Assembly (NCBI GenBank): GCA_002005505.1
Contig: KV908351.1
Span: 733,889-751,388, forward strand
Direction of reading: 5' to 3'
Length of the DNA: 17,500 nt
From: Botryococcus braunii
Lineage: Eukaryota; Chlorophyta; Trebouxiophyceae
Part shown: positions 1 through 10,609 of the stretch, one piece after another
How positions within the stretch are numbered: the first letter of the stretch is position 1
Layout: every line of letters begins with the position of its first letter
Notes under the pieces: generated by a model
What the model saw: the letters and a program-made list of their open reading frames with translations, nothing else
Database searches by the model: none
Told to the model about the DNA's origin: nothing
Program-made: the position numbers and the translations under genes

Positions 1-48
1 GATGGGCAAGTGCGGCCGTGAAACCTTCAAAAGAACAGCAGTAAATCA

Positions 49-1591
<1,543 letters not shown>

Positions 1592-2010
1592 ACAGTTCCT
1601 GCCCGAGGTGCCTGGATATGGAGTAAGGCTGGAGCAATTTTTCTCATATGCGCCGTCCGGAAATTTCGTCTGCCAAAAAAATATCTCCCCTTGCCAACGT
1701 GATCCCTAGGGTTCACAGCGGCTCACAAGGGTCTGCAGAGTCTACGTCGCAGACACACACGGCGTGTAGAACACACATGGGGACCCGTGATGAGGATTTA
1801 GGGTTTTGGGTTGAGGGTCGCATGATTCGCACGGAAGCATCAAGAGCACAGCAGCATGACAGAAACATACGGGCGCAGCAATGGCGGATCAACCTCCCTC
1901 CCCTCCCTTCCGCGAAATCCCCCCTTTTCAATCCCCTAGCCATTCTTCCCTCTTCCAACTTGCCTGCTCCCCTGTCTCTCCCCCCCCTCTTTCTGCCGCT
2001 CCCTCCCCCC
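1592..2010. other. Upstream region of copy A, no gene recognised
   Basis: This lies directly 5' of copy A's ATG on the minus strand and would hold its promoter. I see no clear TATA box. A plus-strand open frame through 1648-2238 has no recognisable domain and runs into the simple repeat, so I do not call it a gene. C-rich runs increase from 1890 onward. Confidence 0.5.
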
Positions 2011-2011
2011 C

Positions 2012-2033
2012 CTCTCTCTCTCTCTCTCTCTCC

Positions 2034-2083
<50 letters not shown>

Positions 2084-2161
2084 GCGGCTGTTGCCTCCGA
2101 GAGAGAGAGAGAGAGAGAGAGAGAAAGAAGAGAGAGAGAGAGAGAGAAGAGAGAGAAAAAA

Positions 2162-2198
<37 letters not shown>
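2012..2198. repeat. (CT)n followed by (GA)n, inverted simple repeat
   Basis: A CT tract of about 69 bp (2012-2080) is followed after 18 bp (CTCGCGGCTGTTGCCTCC) by a GA-rich tract of about 100 bp (2099-2198) with a few AAG and AAAAA interruptions. The two arms are complementary, so either strand could form a long hairpin, and each arm is also a mirror-type purine/pyrimidine tract. Confidence 0.95.
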
Positions 2199-2201
<3 letters not shown>

Positions 2202-2374
2202 GGAAAGCAGGAGGGGAGGGGGAAGGGATGGAGGGTAAGAGACGGACACTTGCAATTTTGTTCTTATGTATGTGACTTTCTTGAATGCTATTTTCGGGTT
2301 ACAGGAGGATCACCTGTTTCTGAGGCGATGTTGCTGGGCATGGGCCGCTTTTGGGGCTATTGCACCCACTTAAA

Positions 2375-2521
2375 GGTGTGTTCTCTTATCCAGGAAGTTG
2401 TTTTCTTAGTCCAGGAGGGTTTGTTCTTAGTCCAGGATGGCGTGTTCTTAGTCCAAGATGGTGTGTTCTCAGCCCATGAAGGTGTGTTCATCGTCCAGGA
2501 TGGTGTGTTCTTAGTCTGGGA
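2375..2521. repeat. 21-bp minisatellite, seven copies
   Basis: The repeated word is close to GGTGTGTTCTTAGTCCAGGAT, in seven head-to-tail copies with scattered substitutions. Because 21 is a multiple of three, the block reads open on the plus strand as a heptapeptide near VFLVQDG. No start, domain or splice context supports a gene. Confidence 0.9.
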
Positions 2522-2608
2522 ACTCCGGCTTGCTAGCATATGTGCAAGGAGAATTCCCGTGGAGGATATTGACATGTTGGAGGGGAAGGTTGTTGGCTTG
2601 TATTGTAA

Positions 2609-3290
2609 TTGGGGTGGGGGGGGGGTGAGAGATGCGTGAACCTACCAACACAGTTGTTGTCGCACTTCTCTAATACACTTTTTCTTATACAATTGTTGTC
2701 GCAGTTGTCTGTTATTGCAGCAGGGTGTGGCGGTGTACAGAAATGGTGGGGGGTGCTGTGACCCAGCTGTAGCATTGTTGTTATAGTTAATACAATGTGT
2801 TTGTTTTGCCGGGGGGGGGGGGGCGATGGGCCGGCCCCCAGGGACTTGGCAAAACAGTTGTTGCTGCAATCCGCGTCTTATTGTCATGTCGATGAGGGAG
2901 GCGGGGGGGACGCAGGGACCTAGCAGTGCAGTTTGGTGTTGCAGTTGTGCCTTGTTATGTGGGGGATGCAATTCTCACCTGATGGGCCCTGGGAACCCAG
3001 CAGGGTAGTTGAGAACGTAGTAGTTTCTTGGTTGGGGTGTAGGGCAAGGTAGTACAGCCCCTTTTACAGTTGAAGGTATTTGCAGTTGCAGTACCTTGGT
3101 GGGTGGGGATGCAGGCCCTGGGACGTAGCGTTGCAGTTGTTCAAGTTGTACCTTCGTGGTGGGGAAGCAGGGCCAGGCAGTACATTCGTTTTCCAGTTGT
3201 AGCCTGTTTGGCGGGGGTGGGGGGGGGGTGGGGGGTGGGCTGTGCAAGGACCTGGCAGTACAGTTGTTTTACAGGGGTACATTGGTCCTG
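2609..3290. repeat. G-rich degenerate minisatellite, about 75-bp period
   Basis: Loosely repeated blocks contain variants of GGGACCTGGCAGTACAGTTG followed by TTGCAGTTGTACCTTG and a G-run. They recur near 2845, 2917, 2993, 3117, 3170 and 3247. Poly-G runs stand at 2616-2625 and 2811-2823. I see no credible coding sequence on either strand. Confidence 0.6.
3213..3239 (+). other. Candidate G-quadruplex
   Basis: Four G-runs of 5, 10, 6 and 3 bases are separated by single T bases. This fits the classic quadruplex pattern with one-base loops. Confidence 0.75.
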
Positions 3291-4141
<851 letters not shown>

Positions 4142-4604
4142 CTGCCTCTGGCAAATTCCTGGCTCCTACCTCTGCAATACCTCATACTCCTGCCTCTGGC
4201 AATATCTCATACTCCTGTCCCTGCCAATACCTCATACTGCCGCCACTGGCAATACCTCATACTGTTGCCTATGGCAATACCTCATACTCCTGCCTCTGGC
4301 ATTCCTCATACTCCTGTCTCTGGTAATACCTCATACTCCTGCCGCTAGCAATACTTCGTACCCTTTCCTTTGGCACAACTACATAGTCCTGCCTCTGGCA
4401 ATGCCTCATACTCCTGTCACTGCCAATACCTCATAATCTTGCCTCTGGCAATACCTCATACTCCATCCTCTGGCAATGCCTCATACTCTTGCCTGTGGCC
4501 TACCTCATCGTCTTGCCTCTGGCAATACCGCATACTGCTGCCGCTGCAATAGCTCGTATCCTTGCCTTCGGCACAACCTCATACTCTCTGCCTGTGGCAA
4601 ACCA
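4142..4604. repeat. 25-bp minisatellite, about 18 copies
   Basis: The consensus is TGCCTCTGGCAATACCTCATACTCC. Most copies are 25 bp, with a few of 22 to 28 bp. Because 25 is not a multiple of three, the plus-strand open frames through it shift phase along the block, which argues against coding. Two variant copies containing CCGCT...TTCGTACC-like and GGCACAAC words recur about 199 bp apart (4341 and 4540), suggesting an eight-copy higher-order period. Confidence 0.9.
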
Positions 4605-5330
4605 TGTGTCCGTGGCTGGGTTCATCACTGATAACCTTCTATCTCTGAATACCCTCTGTCAGTTCTTGCACGCCTCAATAAAGCTAATTTATAAGCCGCT
4701 TTTGTTGTGCCGGCTGTAGAGTGCGCACCCGAACACCATCATACTTGTACATATACTTGTACTTATAATCCTGTACTTGTGCTGCCATTCAATGTGCCGG
4801 CTGTGGAGTGGGCCCACCATTCCATCCGCTGATCCCACCCCACTCCACCCACATGACTCTATGCTTTGCCTAAAGCAGCACTTCTGCTAGTCTTGCATAC
4901 GCCTGCCATTTTGCCACTAGTGCTTGCACGTCTCCCTGTGCTCCTTGTGCTCACATCGCTGAATTTGCTGTTTTAAGGTACAGCTCCAGGTGTAACTTCC
5001 AGCTCTGCGCTTGCGAGTCATAGCTCTAAAGTACATCTCTATTTCTGGCTTTGCTTTTTGAAGGTACAGCTTTTGAAACCTGCCCGTGAGTAGAGTCCCT
5101 TGAGGGGGCGTAGCAATGTCTTTGATGTGACGTTTTACTCCCACACAATGAGTTACACATTTTTGATGATCTAATGCCTGTGTTTTGTTGATGTTTATCG
5201 TCTAGCCTCCTTGCCAAGAGCCCGCATGGATTTCTCATCCCCTTCGTGGCCATCTGCCTTTAAACTGGCCATATGCAAGTGTTCGTGTGTGTGCTTCTAA
5301 ATCTGATGAGGGTCTTTGCGTGTATATGTG

Positions 5331-5332
<2 letters not shown>
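4605..5332. other. Non-coding stretch with small direct repeats
   Basis: GTGCCGGCTGTRGAGTG occurs at 4707 and 4794, with several ACTTGTAC words between. AAGGTACAGCT occurs near 4975 and 5063. No gene, RNA or transposon end was recognised. Confidence 0.45.
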
Positions 5333-5400
<68 letters not shown>

Positions 5401-5433
5401 TGACAACAAAGAGAGAGAGTGAGAGAGAGAGCG
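5333..5433. repeat. (TG)n microsatellite with following (GA)n
   Basis: Nearly pure TG from 5333 to 5398, then a short AGTGACAACAAA spacer and a GA tract to about 5433. Confidence 0.96.
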
Positions 5434-5550
5434 CGCGACGAGACACCAGTCCGGGTAGAGCATTCAGCGGAATCTGTTACAAGCCGCTCAGCACCGGGAC
5501 TTCCTTCGACGCCAAGACGCGTGCCACTTTCTAGAGCCTTCGATCAAACC

Positions 5551-5628
5551 CGTAATCCTACACATTTCAGGACCTGGCAGCTTCCTGCCCGAAATCCTAC
5601 TCATTTTAGGACCAGGCAGCTTCCTGCC
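5551..5628. repeat. 39-bp tandem duplication
   Basis: Two copies (5551-5589 and 5590-5628) share AATCCTAC, CATTT, AGGACC and GGCAGCTTCCTGCC, with a few substitutions. Confidence 0.9.
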
Positions 5629-5632
5629 GTTA

Positions 5633-5634
<2 letters not shown>

Positions 5635-5712
<78 letters not shown>

Positions 5713-5730
5713 GTGTGTGTGCGTGTGCGT
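5635..5730. repeat. (GT)n microsatellite
   Basis: About 96 bp of GT with GC interruptions near the right end. It faces a (CA)n tract 165 bp further on. Confidence 0.96.
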
Positions 5731-5893
5731 TAGTTACGTGTTTCCATTGACTGCACGTGCACTGTGATCGAGCCTGGCATCATTAACACATGCATCATAT
5801 GGAAATTTCAAGGCCATCTTTCCGGGCCCCTGTGGTGATAAATCTTTATGGGTATGCAGTGATTTCCCCTGGTTACAGCCGCATGCAATACAG

Positions 5894-5894
<1 letters not shown>

Positions 5895-5965
<71 letters not shown>

Positions 5966-5974
5966 CCACATCCA

Positions 5975-6061
<87 letters not shown>
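5895..6061. repeat. (CA)n microsatellite
   Basis: About 167 bp of CA, interrupted by a CCCCCACATCCACACCC block near 5963-5979 and one AA slip near 6024. It is complementary to the (GT)n tract at 5635-5730. Confidence 0.96.
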
Positions 6062-6063
<2 letters not shown>

Positions 6064-6307
6064 GCCACAAAGGAAGATCTCTTAGATGACATCAAATTCG
6101 CCATGTCATTAATTACACGGCATGGCAAACCACCAAGCTACCCATGATCATGTAGCCTTCTTAACACCTAATCCTAACCCTGGGGCACTTTGCCAAATAA
6201 ACCTGTAGTTCTTAAGGTCTTTAAGAATATGGAGGTGGGGCACCATGCATGTGTAGGCGTCAAACGTTCAACAGGTCCATGAGCATCGGGTGTTTCAATT
6301 TAAGTGC

Positions 6308-6334
6308 CCACACGGCTAAAGCCTAGCCGTGTGG
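6308..6334. other. Perfect 11-bp stem, 5-base loop inverted repeat
   Basis: CCACACGGCTA pairs exactly with TAGCCGTGTGG across AAGCC. No poly-T follows, so a terminator is not implied. Confidence 0.85.
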
Positions 6335-6962
6335 ACATCTCAAGACGTCCTAAGACACTAAATACAAAGTCTACTTAGTCGCCGACAGCATGCATTGTTT
6401 CCCTATCAAAAACACTTCAGCTTTGGTTGCATCTGTATTCTGTACACACTTGAATGCCCCAGATGAGACGAGAGTAGTGGCACCCATGCCTATTAGCTTC
6501 TTGGATCAGTATGTCAGACACCTTCGGGAGCATGCCTTGCATCTACTTCAGGTCATTAGCAGAGTTTGCTATTAGTCCTGTCGTGCACTAATGCCACTTC
6601 CACCATCCCCAATCAACCCACAGTCGGATTTGGTTAGACATTGTATAGGTTCTACCCATGGGGGGAAGTGCTGGTGGCAATATTGGCTTGGCCCTTGCAA
6701 TGATCAGGTGACGATATACAATTCGCCAGTCGTGTAGTGCTGACAATGCAAATGTAAATAAGTAGACGCTGATGTGAAAGAGGAGAGCTATCAGCCGTCC
6801 CAAGTAGCCCGCATTCTCCGCAATCCGATTGAACTCCTATACATAACTATATATATAACTATAAAGGAGCCATGGTTAATTGGTTATTTGGAAGATTTCC
6901 ACCACATGTCACGGTGCAACTGTTTCACACAGTTTGGAGGACTCTTGAACCAATATAAATGT

Positions 6963-6984
6963 TGTCTAAATGTACATTTAGACA
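6963..6984. other. Perfect 22-bp palindrome
   Basis: TGTCTAAATGT is followed directly by its exact complement ACATTTAGACA, with no loop. It could be a dimeric protein-binding site or simply a hairpin. Confidence 0.85.
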
Positions 6985-7316
6985 TGTGGTGGCCTCATGC
7001 GTTTGAGCCACCGGTATCCACGACGAGTGAAGACATTCTTGCAAACGTCGCTCTACTAACGCTGACGCACAAGCATTCACTTGGGAGTCACCCGCATCAT
7101 GAACTTGGGAAATCAGTAATTCATTTTGATGTGCTTCTGGTCCAGACGTGTCCGTACGGTTCTTGTACATTGCGTTGAGTTCGACCGAGACAGCCGCCGT
7201 CTTAGCTTGCTGCTGAACAGAAAGGCGGTCAAGTACTAGTTTTTGACATCATTATGAAGGTCTTGCCATTCCAAGTTTTGATTTATGTAATGCCACTCAC
7301 TGCGGGGTTGCTAGCG

Positions 7317-8359
7317 CATGAGACCTGAAGCATGCGCATAACAGACGAGGTCAAGAGAACGTGATCATTTCCGGGTGCCAAATCCATAGGAAATCAGGCG
7401 ATATAGATAGAGTAAATTCCTCTTAGGATTATAAGGCAAGGCTGAATATTGATATCAAGTAAATTTAATCCCTTTTATTCAAGCGTGGACTAGGATTGGC
7501 ATGCTAGGTGTGATTGTCTTGGACTTCCTGCCGTTAAACGGACTGAAATGAGTTATATTCTTTTACATTAAAATATAGTACTGACTAGGAAATAACTTAA
7601 AGCATGTGGGGAATAAATACGTTGGGCCTGAGGTTATCATTGTCTAGTATGTAAGATACGAGGCGTCCCTAAGGAACGCAGGGCGGAATTCCACGAAGCG
7701 CTTTGGAAGCTTCGGAAGCTTCTTTCTCAGAACGCAATATGAACGGAATCGGGGTCCTTTAACGATCTCTAGAGCTGTGCACATGGTTGTAGATAAATGA
7801 CATGGCCCATCTGTGATCATTTTTCATTTAGGACATGGCTACGCCTCCCCGCAGGCATACCCATCCACTTATGCGGCGTCTTGCTCATCGCCTCTATCGC
7901 CATGTTCTTCATCATCCTCGCTTTAAAGACGGTTGCCTCGTGGTCCCACCGCCGCCTGACAATGCACTCTCGGCATCCCCTCATGAGCTCGGATATGCAA
8001 TCTAGACAACCCTCTACACGACAAAGACAAAGCATTTGAGCACAAGCAATACTAATAAGCAATACTTATAATAATTATACATAAGCAAATATACCGACAG
8101 ACGATTGCAGCCACTGACTGGCACAGACTGCGATGCAAGCCATCATGATCACGCGTATGCCACCTAGGTGGCCCCTTCAATACTGCGTTTGGGACAAGTT
8201 AAACATCAGCAGCCTGCATTTCTCACCGGGCGCTTGGGATATGCTTGAGGCGGAGTTACGGACCCTAGCCGTGGACGACTCTTTACTGGAATCTTTAGAA
8301 TTTGAACGTCGACGTCCTTGGACTTACCAGAGACAATTTTGGACGTCCTTAGATGAGAC
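7317..8359 (-). repeat. Terminal unit of copy B, type t
   Basis: The unit begins with hinge exon 8227-8359. Its D exon (from 7955) starts AAVGPRGNR and meets TAA at 7923-7925. Other units have CGT-TTA at the matching place where this one reads CTT-TAA, a substitution rather than an indel. Downstream sequence still resembles an acidic exon and then the inter-unit intron. It ends at 7317, eight bases into what would be the next hinge exon, right after its conserved CTTCAG|GTCTC acceptor. Beyond that the sequence is unrelated. Confidence 0.65.
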
Positions 8360-10217
8360 CTGACGCATCCTCATAGCAGACGAGGTTAAAAGAACGTGAT
8401 CATTTATGGGCGCCAAGCCAATAGGAAATTAGGCAATACAGATAGAGCAACTTCCTTTTAGGATGAAAAAGCAAGGCTGAATACTGGGTTAAATAATATC
8501 AGTATTTAGCCTCATAATATTTTGTACTTCAGTTCAGTCCATAATCCCTCTAATTCTTTGTATTAAATTTGGCATGCCAGCTGTGATATTTTGGACTTAC
8601 TGCGGGCTGTTAAAGGGATTGAAGTGAGCTATATACTTGTACATTAAAATAAAATAATTACCACTGAAATAATCCATGCAAGTGCTGAATAAATACGTTG
8701 GGGCTTAGGCTTTCATTCTGTATATATAGAATTATATATAGTGTAAGACACAAGGCCTCCCTTACGAACGCAGGGCGTGAGATTTGATTGCTTCGGAAGC
8801 TTCCCTTAACGCAATATGAACGGATTCGAGGTCCTTTAAGATCTGTAGAGCTGTGCCCATGGTTGTAGACATAAAACAGAAACCAATTAAGACATGACTC
8901 CCCTTCCCCGTCGGCATACCGTTCCGCCTCGTCATCATCATGTAGACGAAGATTTTGCTCATCGTCTTCAGCGGCATCTTCTTCATCATCCTCGCTAAAA
9001 CGACGGTTATCTCGTGGTCCCATCACCTCCTGACAGCACTCGCGGCATCCCTTTAGACAACCCTTGACAAGACAAAGACAAAACACTTGAGCAGATGCAA
9101 AACGTAAGCAAAAATATACGACAGAGAATTGCAGCCACTGACGGGCATAAACTGCGATGCAAACCCAGCCACTGACGGGCAAACCATCACGCGAACGCCT
9201 CCTAGGTGGTCCCTTCAACATATCCAACATTTGGTTCTTTCGGGACAAATTAAACATCAGCAGCCTGCATCTCTCACCGGGCGCTTGGGATATGCTCCAG
9301 GCGGAGGTTCGGACTCTAGCTCTGGCGTTGGAAGCTTCTTTACCTTTACCTTCTTTAAAATTACGTCCTTGGCTTTACGAGTGAAAATTTCATAACAAGT
9401 CGGAAGCTCGTTAATAAGTTGAAATAGCTTCTCCCTGAGAACAAACAAACCTCAAATTCCATGTTTCTGCTGTCATATTTTTTTGAACGATGTATATTCA
9501 AACAAACAATCCGCAGATACATTGTGAATGGGACAGAGAGGGGGCCTCGCCTACCGTACCTTCCCTCTCTGCTGAGATCTGCGCCGTAAAAGAAGGCAAC
9601 GGATATCAACCAGGTGTCTGAGTGCACTGCCACTTGAGCTAGCCAGTTCTCTTTCTGCATAACCACAGAACGGAACAGTAAGCATCATTAAACCCCCAAG
9701 TACCTTGCCCATCGATGGGCATGGGCACGGATATCCGTCTGTTTCCGAGAGAGGGCCCGAACCTGCATTGGATCTCTCGCCCAATTAATCCCAAGGGCTG
9801 GTTCTGCAAGGGCCCCAACCAAACGCTGTAAGCAACCAGTGGTTGCCAACCACTGCCCTAAAGCTTTCCATGCCGCCCCACCATCGATGACTACACCCCA
9901 GTACTGCATATACACTAGTGCCGGACCTGGCAACTTTGCTGGGGCCTCTTCAGCTGGAAGGTCGACCCGCCAGCTCCCTTCTGAGGTGCCATATAAGCAA
10001 AGATTATCTCTCTTGGGATCGCACTGATTGTAAAACTCGTCGACACTGCAGAGACAGACCAAGGTCAGAACATCACGCCTCGAGGCCGCGCAAGCCGACC
10101 CCCAACAGAGAGAACTTACTCTTGTGTCAATGCTAGTAGGATTCCTCGGCGTCGTGCTTTAAAATCTTCAAAAATATTCTCAGGTGTCCTCATCTCGTCT
10201 CCTGACCAAAACTGCAT
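7923..10217 (-). CDS. ALFIN-LIKE copy B, PHD-less, eight exons
   Basis: Exons are 10120-10217, 9927-10045, 9763-9803, 9560-9654, 9278-9434, 8920-9029, 8227-8359 and 7923-7955. Joined, they make 786 nt, 261 codons plus TAA, and every junction keeps frame. Residues 1-33 carry [20 protein letters not shown]. Next come [54 protein letters not shown] and [18 protein letters not shown], the Alfin domain. After it lie a proline/lysine linker ending AYPKRP, an acidic exon ([14 protein letters not shown]), a second hinge exon ([11 protein letters not shown]) and a short last exon, [14 protein letters not shown]. AL proteins normally end in a PHD finger that reads methylated histone H3; none is seen here. 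The start at 10217 is chosen because copy A has the same ATG; a second in-frame ATG lies at 10193. An AATAAA at 7474-7479 might serve for polyadenylation. Sequence upstream of the ATG is not shared with copy A. Family identity is secure; exon limits are inferred. Confidence 0.82.
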
Positions 10218-10220
10218 ACA

Positions 10221-10609
10221 ATCTACTCATAAACATACTCTCGGCATCCCCTCAGATATGCAGTCTAGACAACCCTCTACAAGACAAAGACAAAGCATTT
10301 GAGCACAAGCAATACTTATAAGCAATACTTGTAATAATTGTACATAAGCAAATAACGTACAGACGATTGCAGCCACTTGACGGGCACAAACTGCGATGAT
10401 CACGCGAATGCTTCTAGGTGGCCCCTTCAACATTGCGTTTGGGAGAACTTCAACATCAGCAGCCTGTATTTCTCACCGGGCGCTTGGGATTTACTGGTGG
10501 CGGAGTTACGGACCCTATTAGTGGACGCTTCTTTATTGGAAGCTTCAGAATTAGAACGTCGACGTCCTTGGTCTCACCAGAGACAAATTTGGACGTCCTT
10601 GCATGAGAC
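10221..10609 (-). repeat. Array unit 7 of copy C, type t, truncated at copy B
   Basis: Hinge exon 10477-10609 (133 nt, open) starts SHARTSKFVSGETKDVD and ends NPKRP. Its extra 12 nt and the words ILKLP and GSVTPP match copy B's second hinge exon (8227-8359), so both are terminal-type hinges. Unit homology stops near 10230, within the run-up to where the D acceptor should be. A few bases later sequence shared with copy A's first exon begins. The terminal D exon is therefore missing. Confidence 0.7.

Larger units (their letters stand above)
6062..7316. other. Gene-free spacer left of copy B
   Basis: About 1.25 kb of ordinary-composition sequence. Neither strand shows recognisable protein motifs, and in particular no PHD-finger words such as a WICCD or WFHGKC equivalent. 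It contains two perfect palindromes, listed separately. The right edge is the abrupt end of the Alfin unit array. Confidence 0.5.

Noticed and set aside
5734..6128. CVCVCV and HTHTHT frames over the GT/CA tracts
   Set aside because: Simple-repeat artefacts present in several frames at once.
6062..7316. Search for a PHD-finger exon completing copy B
   Set aside because: No cysteine/histidine spacing or WICCD/WFHG-like word was found on the minus strand.
8133..8363. Plus-strand open frames with [12 protein letters not shown], repeated in most units
   Set aside because: They lie antisense to the hinge exons. Their conservation follows from that of the minus-strand exon and its CG|GTGAGA donor, and their upstream parts shift frame between units.
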